Assembly: GCA_012934845.2 (NCBI GenBank)
Contig: WNNJ02001572.1
Span: 1 to 64,000 of the forward strand
Length of the DNA: 64,000 bases
Reading direction: 5' to 3'
Source: Pomphorhynchus laevis
Lineage: Eukaryota; Acanthocephala; Palaeacanthocephala; Echinorhynchida; Pomphorhynchidae
The translations under genes and the position numbers were made by a program. Each line of letters opens with the position of its first letter. Position 1 is the stretch's first letter. Shown piece after piece: positions 44,069-57,284 of this stretch. The notes beneath the pieces are model-generated. The model was given only the letters and a program-made list of their open reading frames with translations, searched no databases and had not been told where the DNA came from.

Positions 44069-47000
44069 ATAGGGAGCGGCTGATTAGTCAAAATGGAGGA
44101 GAGTGCAGAGAGTGCTAATCTCTTAAGCTTTTGCTTTGTACCAGAGGCGCGATGAAAGATAACCACCAGCGATTTGGCGGAGTTTAAAATAAGGTTGGAT
44201 ATGGGTAACTGATCTTTTAATCTTAAGAAGAAACGGCTGATGTTAGGGACTAGGTATTTACACCTGCGTCCAGAGAACAGGGCTCTGGTATCATCAGCAT
44301 ATATCACAAGACGTTGTTCGCGTTTAAATATTTTGAATAGGTTAATGGAGGCAGCAAGATATATGATAGGAAAGAGAGGGGATCCTTGAGGCACACCCGT
44401 AATAGGGTAGAACTGACGCGCATCAGGGTCGTCGTCATTATAGAATCGCTTGGTGTACAGCAGTATCTCCACCCTGTTAACAAATCTCGTAGGTAACCCT
44501 AGGGATCTGAGAGGAGATATAACAAAGGGAATAGAGATGCGGTCAAATGCAGCAAAAAATCAAGGAAAACAGTCACAACGAGTTGATTACTATTCCTCTG
44601 ACAAAACTGATGCACTTCACCAACTGCTGAATGAACCGAGCTACCTTTTCCTACCCATGGAAACCAGGTGGGATTAAATTTCGCCTACTCAGATGATCGC
44701 GGATTCTATGCGCAAGCGCTTTTTCGTAGATCGAGACGAGGGAATTTTGAATCGAAATGAGCCGCAGGTCTTTAGGACAGGAGACCGGATACTTTTTTGG
44801 TATAAAAATCCTACTACTAATATTGATGCCGGCCACATCAGATGGGGTGGCTAACAACATTGTGAGTGTCACCTCACTTCTTTGTTTGACTGTCAAAAGC
44901 TGACAGACACGATAAGATAGTGAAGCGACGGATTCGGAGGTGCCTGGAAGAGGCACACAAGCATTGAGAATATCTGTGACAGATAAGTCGCTACTACTTA
45001 AGTCTCCCCAAAGTGGGATTGGTTGCGGTGATTGAATGGCTCCATAATTGTGTAAAGAACTTGGTCAAGACCTATATTATCAATCTAACCCAATGCCCTA
45101 TCCTTCCAACAGACAAACTTCTCCCTTTTGAATATATTTCAGAAGGAAGACTGGGATGGATTAAGAGAAGCAATGCTAGCCATATCCTTACACAGTTGGA
45201 ACCTATATCTAGTGCTCCAATATTCTTTCTAGAGAACTTGCCTGGCAGAAGCAGAGAGATTGGGGGAGACGGAGCAAATATGCTAAGGTCTTGAGTTTTG
45301 TCGGAGTGGGTCTGAAAATACGACCTTAATAGGTTGTAGAAAGCAATGCGGTGGCTTTCGAGGAGAGTTAGGAATTAAATTAGGTTAAACTCTCATTACC
45401 AATTCGCGGAAGCGTTGGATAGCTGCATGAAAGAAAGCCACTCTGATAGGGTCAAAGTGGAATCTCCTTCGAAGCAGCGTATCCTCTTCTATCCGCCACC
45501 GAATCAAGTTATGAGATGTGGACAGATGTTGTCGCGACTGCTCCGTACAGAAGGATTTTAGCAACCACTTCTCATGGAGCAGTAATAAGTCGAGGAGTGA
45601 ATTTGTTGATTGCAATGAAAGGTGGTGGACGATGGTTTATGAATAAGATAACCGTTCCTGACTCTGCGGAGTGCTGCATTAATCCAACGACCAGTTCGGT
45701 CGTTGAAGTCACCTAGTACCATGTCGTAACTGCTGTCGATAATCCTATCCAGGATGTCACGGTTCTTGTGAATTTCCCTTGGACGGATGTAGACATTGGC
45801 TAGACTGAGACGTTTACCGTTCTTACTGAGCGAAACTACAAAACAAGAAAGGGCTGGACAAGAATAATTTAAAAGGAGGGAGGATCTTAAATACATTAAT
45901 CTAAGGTCAAGAGTCTTTGGGATGAAGAGGAGTGAGGTGGGGTTATGTACGGAGTATAGTGGGAACAAATGTGCTTAGGGATGAATCGAGTAATATCCTG
46001 GGGGATACAGATAGACCGCGTCTCCTGAAGGACTATAACATCTGCATCTCTACCAGATAGAAGTCTAAGGGCAGTAGCTCCGTCCGAATTTCACTGAAAG
46101 ATATTCAGTGAAAACGGATCTCGAGTACTTTGCATTGTGTTAGGTCAGCTGTATGGGATTGCCACATCCCTAATCGGAGCCAGGGGTGGACGGGTTACTT
46201 CCTCCACCACTGGCGCTATCCAAGGTGGGCACTTGCCCACGGTTATTATCTCCAATTTCCTGGGAGTTCTGTTGTAGCAATTTTCCAATCTTCAATGGAG
46301 GAACAGGGTGAGTGGATCCACCTATTTTCTTCGGTACTGGGACGACCGGCGATAAAATTTCAGTAGCTGTGAAAAGTTTAGCAAGCATGCTAGTTGTAAG
46401 TTTCTCCATGTCCATTTTCGTAGATCTTTTTTAGGAATCCAAAAGGTGTATAATTTCCTTGTCCGACAATCGGTTCACCGAAATGACTGCTGTGGCAGCC
46501 GACAGTCTGTAAAGAGTAACAGGTGGAGACACATGATTATTCCTGTATTTTTTGAAAAAGTGACACTTTTTTGGCTAGGCAGGGTGGTCCCCTTTACAAT
46601 TCGCGCATTTAGGAGAAACCACGCATTTATCCTCTTTTAGTAATGAGTTGCAAGAGTCCATGGATTATACTCCGCAGATATGAGATTTTGAATAATTTGA
46701 TCACCAGAGCCCCCAGACGTGGCAGACATTGCAATAAGGTAGATAAGGTTGCCCTCTTCAACTATAGCGAAGAGAAGGTTTTAACTTAGGAAAGGGTTGC
46801 AGGCTGACTGTGATAACGTTAGACTGTGCCTGGATTCCGCCGAGCAGAAAGCAACTGGAATCGGGAAACCATTCTTGTCTTTCAGAGTCCTAACGTTCAA
46901 GAGTTTGAACAAGGATTTTAGAGCTTGAAGGTCATCATCTTCTTGATGAGGAAGGAAGTTCGATATTCTCAAGGTCGAGAGAATAGGTTTATGCTCGATC

Positions 47001-47440
47001 ATTCCAAGACCATTGAGATTACGTTTGAAAAAATTAACGTAATCAGTTGCTAGCTCATTGGTAGCAAATGAGATTTTTATAGTTGAGTCATACATTTTCA
47101 CAGAATTAAAGATAATCCTGTTGGGATAATCATTTACAAAGCTTCTTAGAAATATTGAGAAGAAGGAAGTTCTTCTCAATAGGAAGAACTATTAAGAGTT
47201 CTTAAGAACTCTTAAGAAGGAAGTTCTTCCCCTATTAAGGGGGAAGTTCTCCGTTAATCATAGTATCATCGGTAGATAATAAACCACTTACCTTAGAGTC
47301 TGTATTCAAGGAAGTTACCTAATAATTGAGGGAATTACCATCCATTTCTGCAGAATTTTTGTTTGTTTTTCGAATTTCTTTTGATAGCTCCGACGCTAAC
47401 ATTTTACTAATTGTAAGTAGTTAATTATAAAGAAATATTA

Positions 47441-47680
47441 TTCTATATGATATATCATTCCTAAATGATGTAATTTTTATCCAGGACCAAAGACTATTTT
47501 TATGCGCTAAAAATTTAAACTTAGCATTTTTAACAGCCTAACAAGGCTAGTTCTTCTTTGTTCCAGTAAAACTATATAGTCGAAATGGAAGAATAATATG
47601 GGTTTAATATTTATTATCAAATTGTCTGCACTATGTAACTGCTGTCTTTTCTATAGAAAAGACAGAATTTTCTATAGAAT
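47441..47680. other. AT-rich DNA between LINE-A copy 7 and the 47.7-kb frame
   Basis: No gene recognised. Contains a short inverted repeat, CTTTTCTATAG/CTATAGAAAAG, at 47645-47662. Confidence 0.4.
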
Positions 47681-47681
47681 T

Positions 47682-47726
47682 CGTCGGCACCGGGTTCGTT
47701 GATAGAACCCGGTGCCGACGAATCTG
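47682..47726. repeat. palindrome at the start of the unknown ORF
   Basis: Arms CGTCGGCACCGGGTTC and GAACCCGGTGCCGACG around GTTGATA. GC-rich within AT-rich DNA. Confidence 0.85.
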
Positions 47727-47770
47727 CTGCGCCTTTCTTGGTATCATCGAGTAGTAACCAAGAAGAAACT

Positions 47771-48292
47771 ATGATTGACAATGGTAAAACCGGAATTTCC
47801 ACGATGAATTGCAGCCAATCTAGTGTTGCCGATCATACACCCGACAATTGTAATGATCATCTCAACCAGATCATTCATCAGTTACTCAACATGTGTGATG
47901 ATCTTATACTACCCGACAATGTTGTTGATGTTCAAGGTATTGAGCATGATCAACATGACGACGCACCAGCGGCAGTACAAATGATAGCGACAACAAATAC
48001 CGCCAATCACTTAATTACGAATAAAAGTAGTAATATCGCATCAATTTTGAAGAGTTGCTCAAACATGGTTCGAAGAAATAACGAATTCATTACAACCGCC
48101 ACCACCGCGGCCGCGAATACATCAACCGAATCGGAAGATAGTGGTCACAGCAACGCTCATGGATCGCATGCACATGATAGTGAAGAATATCAGCGATCAC
48201 AAAGAAATAACTCTAAAAAGTACAGTAATAAGCCGGAGCTTACAAAATCCTTGCCGATCGGTGAGGATTTAGAATCTGATCATTCATTATAG
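47771..48292 (+). CDS. unrecognised Ser/Thr/Asn-rich protein or exon
   Basis: In-frame sequence is open from 47678 (palindrome) but the first ATG is at 47771, giving 173 residues. Composition is low complexity: Asn/Asp/His-rich early (IIHQLLNMCDDLILPDN), a central SNIASILKSCSNMVRRNNEF, a TTATTAAAN tract, then an acidic, His-rich tail (STESEDSGHSNAHGSHAHDS) and SLPIGEDLESDHSL at the C-terminus. Codon use is less AT-skewed than the surrounding DNA, which favours a real coding exon, perhaps the last exon of a larger protein. No domain recognised. It has no counterpart in the LINE copies on either side. Confidence 0.45.
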   Translation: MIDNGKTGISTMNCSQSSVADHTPDNCNDHLNQIIHQLLNMCDDLILPDNVVDVQGIEHDQHDDAPAAVQMIATTNTANHLITNKSSNIASILKSCSNMVRRNNEFITTATTAAANTSTESEDSGHSNAHGSHAHDSEEYQRSQRNNSKKYSNKPELTKSLPIGEDLESDHSL

Positions 48293-48654
48293 TTATTTAA
48301 TCTTTAAATTAATAATGTCTTTTCTATTGTTAGGGATTTGGAAAGAACTGAACTCAAAATCGAAATTTTTTATCCTCAATTCACTTTCTTAAAGTGTGTA
48401 AAAGATAAAATATTGTACATGCGTCAGAGTTACTACCGGCATTTAGAATTTAAAATTTTCAAATGTGCATTGCATGTAAATAATTTGATATTAAAATTTT
48501 CAATTTCCAATGAATTTCGTTTAATTTCTTCTCTTAAATATCATTATATTTTTCTTTTCCAAAAATTGTTCATATTTCTAATGATTTTTTATATAATTTT
48601 ATTATTTTTAAATATTTTTTAGAAGAATAATTTTTTATAAGAACTCCAATACGG

Positions 48655-49005
48655 CCTTCAATGATCAAAACGGCCGCCTCTTTTTCAAACGCTGCCGGAT
48701 TTCAGAGAATGAGTGACTCCGAGATCTCTCTGATGATAGAACACAAAACAGCTTTTTTTATTTTATTAAAAAAGTTGTACTTGTTATCATTTAGTGCACA
48801 GAACGATTGCGAGAAGAACGGGCACCCCAGACGCATAAAGAATTTAAACGAGCCAGTTGTATACCAATTGTTGACCGAAGGCGTGTCAATTCCTCTACGT
48901 ATGTCTTTTTCTAATTGCCAATTTATGAGCAATCCGCTGAATTACCGTCACCGACGATTTACTTTCACCTTAAAAGAAGAAAAGCATCAATGGCGCAAAA
49001 TTTGA
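48655..49005 (+). other. LINE-A ORF1 scrap followed by an unassigned reading frame
   Basis: 48655-48760 (MIKTAASFSNAAGFQRMSDS) nearly duplicates the ORF1 segment at 53633-53715 of copy 10. The same frame continues to 49005 with CEKNGHPRRIKNLNEPVVYQ and SIPLRMSFSNCQF, which I cannot place. Confidence 0.45.
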
Positions 49006-49049
49006 ACTCTCGATTAATATAATACTCTCTTGACACTTAGCGATATTTC

Positions 49050-49466
49050 GCCTTTCATGAAATTCAAAGATGACCATTGTTGATTTTAAGAGTTTAGACG
49101 AGACGAATGTGTTAAATACGCATGTATCCATAAAGTTTGAAAAAAATGTGCAACAACGGAAAAGTAAATTTGCTGTCGGAGCCATCAAAGACTTCCAGTT
49201 CCTGTACGATTTCTCTAACAGAAAAAAGCTTAAGTTCTGTCTGTTTTTCGAATATATCAACGACGTCTAAGGTCAGTAACGATTTATGTTTATCAAGTGA
49301 TGTGGAGGTACTTCTCTCCATTCCGAAAATGAAAAACCTAGTAATAATAAAACTATTAAAACCTCTGGAAAAGGAGAAGCTATACAACGTTTTTCTCAGC
49401 AGTGACACAAATATAACAACCAAATGTGTACAAGTATTGACGTCGGAAGAACAAAAAACTTCGTAA
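49050..49466 (+). mobile_element. LINE-A copy 9, 5' ORF1 fragment
   Basis: Plus-strand frame 49137-49466 gives the ORF1 N-terminal domain (VLLSIPKMKNLVIIKLLKPL, EKEKLYNVFLS). It then stops and an independent ORF1 start follows at 49500, so two 5' ends lie side by side. Confidence 0.7.
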
Positions 49467-49479
49467 AATCAAGTTTTTC

Positions 49480-52400
49480 AGCACAAATAGATACGAATAT
49501 GGAAGAAAAAAGACGAAGGTTAGTGACGTTTCTTTGATTTACGGTGATGGGGAGGTACTTCCTCCCATTTCAAAACTCAAAAATTTGATGGTCATCAAGC
49601 TTAAGAAGCCGATGGAAAGGCATCTCTTATTTAATGTCTTCCTTAGGCCTTTCTGTAAATAATTGACTAACAGGGTCATTTTCAATTCAGTCAAAATGTA
49701 CGAGATAGAGCTCAAGATCTCATTTGTCTCTGCTGACCTGGCAAAGGACTATATAGATCACTTTGAATCAGCCTTATCTGAATATGGTGCAATTCTTTCT
49801 AAACCTATTCTTGGCACTAAAAATATCGAATTTACCCTGTCTTCTTGATGATACTGATATTAAACTACTATAAAAATCCTATAAGGTTTCTAACTTTCGG
49901 TCTATTCTGGGTAAAGGGGGTAACCCAATACCCATTGGGTTCTGCTCTGCCCCACTGGAATACGGAGAAGTTCTGATGAACTCTAAATGCAACCCCTTTT
50001 TGGGCTTTAATATTTGTTTTACACTTATTGGAAAAGATGAATATACCTATCCTCACTGCAGCCGGTGTCACAAATGGGGACACTGGGCATCCAGCTGCAG
50101 TGAGACACCTACATGTGGAGCGTGTGGTTCGTCCGACTGTGCGGCTCTACATACTGATCTTCGTTGTGAAACCCCCACATCATGCTCCAATTGTGGGGGT
50201 GCCATCCAGCCTGGAGCAGGAAAATGTGCTCAAGGAAAATGAAGACGCTGCTCAAGGGCAAGTACCGAACCCAGGTGGGGCTAGTGGCAGGAAGGGTAAC
50301 CTTCCTGCACCTAGCTCTGTCTAGGTAGGCAATCCCCCATCCAACTAATCCATCACAATGCAGAGTACTCGTGAGCCTTTTTCACTGAATATCCTTCAGT
50401 GGAACTCGGGAGGTGCTTCCGCCCTGAGACTTCTATCGGGTGGAGATGCAGATGTTATAGTCCTTCAGGACTATAACATCTGCATCGGGTAGAGATGCAG
50501 ATGTTATAGTCCTTCAGGAGACGCGGTCTATCCGTCTACCCCAGGACATTACTCGATTTATCCCAAAGCATATTTGTTCCCACTATACTCCGTACATAAC
50601 CCCACCTCACTCCTCTTCATCTCAAGGACTCTTGACCTTAGTTAAGTGCTCCTTAAGGTCCTCCCTCCTATTAAACTACTCATGTCCAGCCATGTCTTGT
50701 TTAGTAGTTTCACTCAGTAAAAACGGTAAACGCTTCAATCTAGCCAATGTCTACATCCGTCCAGGGGAAATTCACAAGAACCGTGACCTCCTGGATAGTA
50801 TTATTGACAGCGGTTATGACATGATACTTGGGGATTTCAACGACAGAACTGATCGTTGGATCAATGCAGCGCTTCGCAGAGCTAGGAACGGTTATCTTAT
50901 TCACAAACCTCCATCCCCTACCTTTCATTGCACATCAACAAATTCTATCCTCGACATTTTACTGCTTCACTCGAGGTGGCTGTTAAAACCCCTCTGCACG
51001 GAGCAGTCGCGCCAGCAATTGTCCACCTCTCATGACCTAATTCGTTGGAGAATTGAGGAAGATATGTTGCTTCGCAGAAGGTTTCACTTTGATCCTATCA
51101 GAGTGGCTTTCTTTCAGACGGCTATCTAACTCTTTCCCCGAATAGGAAATGAGAGTCTGACCGAATTTAATACCTACCTCTTTTCGCAAGCTACCGCGAT
51201 TCTATCGACTACATATAAAGGTCGTATATACAATCCCATTCCGACGAAACTCAAGGTCCTAGCAAAATTACTGAACATCCCTAATCTATCTGCTTCCGCC
51301 AGACAAACCCTCTCAAATGAATACTGGAGCACTATATACAGCTTCCAGCTGAGTAGTGATAGGACGAGTATCGCTCGCCTTAACCCTCATCAGTCTTCCT
51401 TTTGAAAGATTTTCAAGAAGGAGAAGTTTGTTTGCTGGAAGGATAGAGTATTGAGTTGGATAGGGAATGTAGGCCTTGAAACAGTTTTGGAGGAGTCACT
51501 AGCGCTACACAACTATGGAGCCACTCAATCACCTTAACCAATCCCGCCTTGGTGTAACTTTAGGAGTAGAGATCTATCTGTTACGAATATTCTTAACTCA
51601 TGGGGTCCACTCCCGGGCACCTCCAAATCCGTCATTCCATTTTCTTCTCGGGTCTGTCAGCTTTTGACAGCTGATCAGAGAAGAGAGGTGGCCGTAACAA
51701 TGCTTTTAGCCTCCCCATCCTATGTAGCAGGCATCAATATTAGTAAGCGTGTTTTTATCCCTAAGAAAAAATTATGATCATGTCCTAAAGACCTGCGACT
51801 CATTTCAATTCAAAATGCCCTCGTGTCGATTTACGAAAAAGCGCTTGCGCGTAAAACCTGAGACCATTTAAATAGGCGTAATATGATCTCTCCAGGTTTT
51901 CATGGGTTCGTCAAAGGTCGCTCTGTCCATTCAGCAGTAGGTGAGGTGGAGCAGTTTTTTCGGGAGAATAGCCATCGCCTAGTTGTGGCTATTTTCCTTG
52001 ACTTTTCTGCTGCATTTGACCGCATCTCCATTCCTTTTGTGATCTCTTCTCTCAGGTCCCTCGGGTTGCCTGCGAGAATTGTGAACAGGGTGGAGATCCT
52101 GCTGTACACCAAGCGGTTTTATTATGAAGACGACCCTGATGCGCGTCAGTTCTACCCCATTACGGGTGTGCCTCAAGCTTCACTTCTTTCTCCTATCTTA
52201 TATCTTGCAGCTTCCATTAATCTATTCAAAATATTTAAACGCGAACAACGTCTTGTGGTATATGCTGATGACACCACAGCCCTGTTCTCTGAACACATGT
52301 GCAAAGACGTAGTTTCTGACATCAGCCGCTTCTTTTTAAGATTAAAAGATCAGTTACCCGTATCCAATCTTATTTTAAACTCTGCCAAATCGCAGGCGGT

Positions 52401-53010
52401 TGTCTTTCATGGCACCACTGCAACAAAGAAAAAACTTAAGAGATTAGCACTCTCTGCACTCTCCTCCATATTTGCCTCTGAACCACTCCCCACCTTCTCA
52501 AGTCGAGTGAAATACCTGGGGTTCACCGCTACGGTGAACTGGTCGGTGAAAGCTGACCTGGATAGACTTAAACGTATCCTGAAGAAAGCTAGGTGGGCTC
52601 TGAAACGGGCTTAGCATCTGTCATTGAAAGGGAAAACCCAGGTCCGCCTTTGGGGTACCTGGGCTATCTCGGGACTAGTCTTATTCTCAAGATGACGTCC
52701 CCCAGAGCAAGGTCTAGGGTTTCTTAAGCTCCTCATCTCTCGTTTACCCAGCATAGTCCGCGCCGATTGGATTCTTCGGGGGGGGGGTGAAAGACCCCGG
52801 GTGGTTCAGTCGGAAGGCGGCGTGTTGGATCGTTTGGGGCTCAGATTCCCCTGGACCTGAGGCCATGAAAAAGAAAGGGAATATGAAAATACGAAAGAAA
52901 ATTTTGTTATTTTTTTCTAAGTTTGTTATGATTTACCTTTTTTTTATTCTTGCATGTTATGTTTTGGTGTATTTAATAAAGTCTTTATTTATTTATTGTT
53001 TTTCTCGGTG
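49480..53010 (+). mobile_element. LINE-A copy 8, near full length
   Basis: ORF1 is broken into pieces (49663-49848 NRVIFNSVKMYEIELKISF; 49976-50242 with canonical knuckles CSRCHKWGHWASSC, CGAC, CSNCGG). ORF2 starts MQSTREPFSLNILQWNS at 50357. Its endonuclease piece is at 50632-51129 (LGDFNDRTDRW) and the reverse-transcriptase piece at 51883-52614 (HGFVKGRSVHSAVGE, FLDFSAAFDRIS, VVYADDTTALFS). The motif B' region reads GVPQASLLSPILY, where copy 3 has GVPQGSPLSP, so a conserved Gly is lost. The 3' end AATAAAGTCTTTATTTATTTA lies at about 52977-52997. A snap-back triplication sits at 50445-50510. Confidence 0.9.
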
Positions 53011-53059
53011 GATTTGTAAATGGTATATAAAAATAGTATATTATTTCACAAAGTAAAAA

Positions 53060-54950
53060 TCTATGCTGGGGAAATTAAGATCTCATTTTCTCAGCCGACA
53101 TTATGGCTTCATATACTGATTACTTCAATAAAAATCACATTTATCAAGGAGTGTAAATCTGCAAGCCTATTATTGCCTCATTAAAAATACACAACATGCC
53201 CTGTTCGTTGGAGGAGGAAGACAGAAAAGTCCTGATGGGCCATTTCGGTGTCTTCAATCTTCGCCAGATTCTGGGTAGGGATGGCAACCCTATCCAGGTA
53301 GGGTTCTGTTCCGCCTCCATTGACCAAGCGGAAGTATTATCAAAATCTGCTACTAACCCTTTTATCGGATTTAATTTAAGATTCACAATAGTTGATGTTG
53401 ATGAGTACGCCTACCCCACTGCAGCCAGTGTTACAAATGGGGCCACTGGGCCTCTAGCTGCGGTGGGACGGTCACATGTGGAGTTTGTGGCTCTTCTTCT
53501 TGCACGACACTAACCTTAAGTGAATCCCGCAAGGCCCCATTCCTGCACCAACTGCGGGGGAGTCATCCGGCTTTTCACAGAGCATGCCCTAAGTTCAAGG
53601 CTTACAAAGGAGAATATATACGGCTATAATGATCAAAACGGCCGCCTCTTTCTCAAACGTTGCCGGATCTCAAAAAACTGAGTGACTCCGAGATCTCTCT
53701 GATGATAGATCAAAAGATAGAGTCCTCTCATAAATGACTCGAGAACTTCATATTAATGACAGTTGGGGCCGTCAATCCAAATCCAATAATACTAACTTCA
53801 GAGTTATTCCCGCATCAAATAAAAGGGTCGGGAAACTTTAAGGATACCCCCCCCAATGAAGATCGGAAAGCTCCTGAAGAGCAAAAGGAGAAATGAAGAT
53901 ATTGCCCAGGGGCAAGTACTTACTCTGGATGGAGATAGTGGCGGGAAGGGAAACCTTCCTGCACCTAGCTCTGTCTAGGTAGGCAATCCCCCATCCAACT
54001 AATCCATCACAATGCAGAGTACTCGTGAGCCTTTTTCACTGAATATCCTTCAGTGGAATTCGGGAGGTGCTTCTGCCCTTAGACTTCTATCTGGTAGAGA
54101 CGCAGATGTTATAGTCTTTCAGGAGACGCGGTCTATCCGTCTCCCCCAGGACATTAATCGATTTATCCCAAAGCACATCTGTTCCCACTATACTCCGTTT
54201 ATAACCCCACCTCACTCCTCTTCATTTCAAGAACTCTTGACCTTAGTTAAGTGCTCATTAAGGTTCTCCCTCCAATTAAATTACTCGTTTTCAGCCATGT
54301 CTTGTTTAGTAGTTTCACTCTGTAAGAACGGTAAACGCCTCAGTCTAGCCAATGTCTACATACATTCAGGGGAGATTCACAAGAACCGTGACCTCCTGGA
54401 TAGTATTATTGACAGCGGCAATGACATAGTACTAGGTGACTTCAACGACCGAACTGGTCGTTGGATTAATGCAGCACTCCGCAGAGTCAGGAACGGTTAT
54501 CTTATTCATAAACTACCGTCCCCCCTTTCATTGCACATCAACGAATTCACTCCTCGACTTATTACTGCTCCATGAGAAGTAATTGCTAAAATCCTTCTGT
54601 ACGGAGCAGTCGCACCAACAACTGTCCACCCCCCATGACCTAATTCGTTGGAGAATTGAGGAAGATACATTGCTTCGAAGGAGGTTTCACTTTGATCCAA
54701 TCAGAGTGCCTTTCTTTCAGGCGGCTATCCAACCCTTTTCCCGAATAGGAAATGATAGTCTTACCGAATTTAATACATACCTCTCTTCGCAAGATACCGC
54801 GATTCTTTCGATTACTTATAAAGGTCACATATACAATCACACTACAACGAAACTCAAGGTCCTAGCTAAATTGCTGAACTTCCCTTATCTCTCTGCTTCC
54901 GCCAAACAGGCCCTCTCGAATGAATACTTGAGCACTCCATTAGTATTACT
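53060..54950 (+). mobile_element. LINE-A copy 10, 3'-broken
   Basis: ORF1 piece 53196-53513 (FNLRQILGRDGNPIQVGFCS, NPFIGFNLRFT) and the ORF1 end to 53980. ORF2 MQSTREPFSLNILQWNS begins at 54012 with an open endonuclease frame to 54575 (VIVFQETRSIRLP, LGDFNDRTGRWINAALRR). It continues to about 54930 and is then replaced by AT-rich repeat sequence, so the reverse-transcriptase half is absent. Confidence 0.85.
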
Positions 54951-54979
54951 TGAATACTTGAATACTCCATTAGTATTAA

Positions 54980-55800
54980 AAATGTATTTATTTTATCATT
55001 TTAAAGTAACTTGTTATCTCGCATTATTCAAGAAGCGTATTGTATAAAAAAAGAACCTAATTTAATGCTTAATAATAAATCCGATTACAACCTTAAATTA
55101 AATTATAATTAATTACTCTATTATTACATTATTTTTATTATTCAATTCGTATGTTTTTATCATTTGTTTTATGATTTTTTTCCATAAAACAAGAGACCAA
55201 TTCTAGTGCTGTTGTGTTTGTAGATTGATATCGGTTATGAAATAACCGATATCGATCGGTTATTATGTTTCGGTTATCGATCAATCTACGAACATAACTT
55301 GGGCGCATCGTTCAATTATCGCTTGTTTATTAGTTTATAAAACTTAATTTGTCAAATTGAGGATGAACGCCGTTTTAGTAAGATCACTCCATCGAAATCG
55401 AATAAAACAATATTTTAAGCAATTTTTTATTATTGTAGTCAATGTGCATTAACCTATTTTCTGAAACTTCCCGAAAATACGGGGTATTGCTCTTGAACAA
55501 ATAGTAAAATATAAATATTTGCTGTCTTCCACCAACGTAAAAGGACCAATTCTAATGCTGTTGCTCAGCATTTTGTGAGTTTGAATCATTCCATTGATTT
55601 TGAAAATGCATCCATTTTATCATTTGAAAGTAACTTGTTATCTCGCATTATTCAAGAAGCGTATTTTATTAAAAAAGAACCTAATTTAATGCTTAATAAT
55701 TAATACGACTACAACATTAAACTAAATTATAATTAATTACTCTGTTATTACATTATTTTTATTATTTAATTGGTATGCTTTTATCACTTGTTTTATGAGT
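54980..55800 (+). repeat. direct repeat pair around a foldback
   Basis: About 190 bp at 54980-55175 (TCATTTTAAAGTAACTTGTT, TCTCGCATTATTCAAGAAGC) recurs at 55610-55800. A second phrase, GACCAATTCTAGTGCTGTTG, occurs at 55192 and with one change at 55542. Between them, 55229-55262 is a GATATCGGTTAT/ATAACCGATATC palindrome. No ORF. Confidence 0.8.
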
Positions 55801-57284
55801 TTGCTTTTATTTTGTTTTATGATTTTGTTTTTCCTTTTCAAATCGGATGTTTTTCCTTGTTTTATGAAATCCTGATGTAATGATCCTTGTAATCCTGATG
55901 ATGATAACATGAGTTAACGAAATATTGAGTTTTTTCATGTAAATGAAATTATTTTCATCTTTGTTCCTGTAAAGCTATATACTCATGTTAAGAGCATATC
56001 TTCGTCAGGTTTGACGTAAGGTCTTTGATGTTTTATTAGTCAGATCATGTATATATTAAATTAACATAATTTAATATAATATTAAATTATGTAATATTAT
56101 GTAATCATAATAACATGATTAATTTTTATATTTGTTATATATTAATAATATTCACAGTGTAAAATGGATAACCCACAATAGAATCTCATAAAAGTATTAT
56201 TTGTTATATTGTATTCTGAATCGGGTTGTTTATCGTAGACCGTGGCAATCGTATACACATCAATTAAACCTTATATTATATGATTAATAATTATTGTTAA
56301 GTTAAATAAAATATTTTAATTATAAAAAAGGTTCGATGATACGTTCGATGTTGCTTTATATTGTAAAGGTCATCTAAACATCGATAGGAATAATAAAACA
56401 AGAAATTATTGTTTACAGATGTTTGACTATTGTTTTTAGTTATTTTAAAGTTTACAAATTGTTCAGGGCGTTTAAACGTCGAGAGGAATAATAAAATAAG
56501 AAAGTATTGTTCACAAATTTTGGACTATTGCAATAGTCTTTTTCAAAGAAATTGTGATCTTTATTTGTGTAGTCACGACAAGTTCAAACATGGACAATAG
56601 TTCGAAATTAAAGGTTTTTGATCGTTGGTTTACTTGTTCTCCGTACATTATCTCTAAAAATTTAATAGACACGACATAATGGCTGTTTTGGACTATTTGT
56701 CCAATAAGATGAAAATATCTCTTTCGAATTAAGAAGTAAACTGAGAAGACTTTATTCAACAAAACCCGTAATGTTAAATGAATTATCAAAATATTATTTA
56801 TGGAATAAATATATTATTTATTATTATTTATCATACGTTATCAATGGAAAAATAAGAAATACTAAATTGAAATATTAATGTGCTTAATATTAAGCACCTT
56901 TATATTAAGGTGCTTATTAAGTTCAAGGTGCTTTAACATCGAGAGGAATAAAAAAGAAAATTATTGTTCACAAATTTTAGACTATTGCAATAGTCGTTTT
57001 CAAGTGTTATGTTTCGACATGAAAAAAGAAAAATGATGTATTTATACAATAAAAACGGAATAAATCAACAATGAAAACTCTACCGATTTTGTTGTGTGCT
57101 AATAGGAATAACTAACTTCCAATTATCCTTATTATCATCCATCGTGCTGGAATAACTATGAATGTGTAGCATATAGCATATACATGTTATATTATAATTA
57201 TAATTATATGTTATAATTATTATAACATGTATATGTATATCTTTTTCCGAATATAAGAAATTTGAAATAAAAGTCATTTAAAAT
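55801..57284. other. AT-rich DNA with the GTTCAGGGCG interspersed repeat
   Basis: Copies or parts of the phrase (A)AACATCGAGAGGAATAA with TTGTTCACAAATTTTGGAC occur at 56335-56400, 56455-56530 and 56925-57000. No gene. Confidence 0.5.

Larger units (their letters stand above)
40490..47440 (-). mobile_element. LINE-A copy 7, split by a Gypsy-type element
   Basis: Minus strand. The ORF1 N-terminal domain is at 47179-46781 and an ORF1 C-terminal scrap at 46415-46170. ORF2 endonuclease is at 45968-45385 (LANVYIRPREIHKNRD, LGDFNDRTGRW). Reverse-transcriptase blocks lie at 44956-44651 and 44472-44069 (GVPQGSPLFPIIYLA, LVIYADDTRALFS). The last part (40490-41009) resumes beyond the inserted LTR element at 41010-44068. 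Several frame breaks. Before insertion the copy was about 3.9 kb. Confidence 0.9.
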
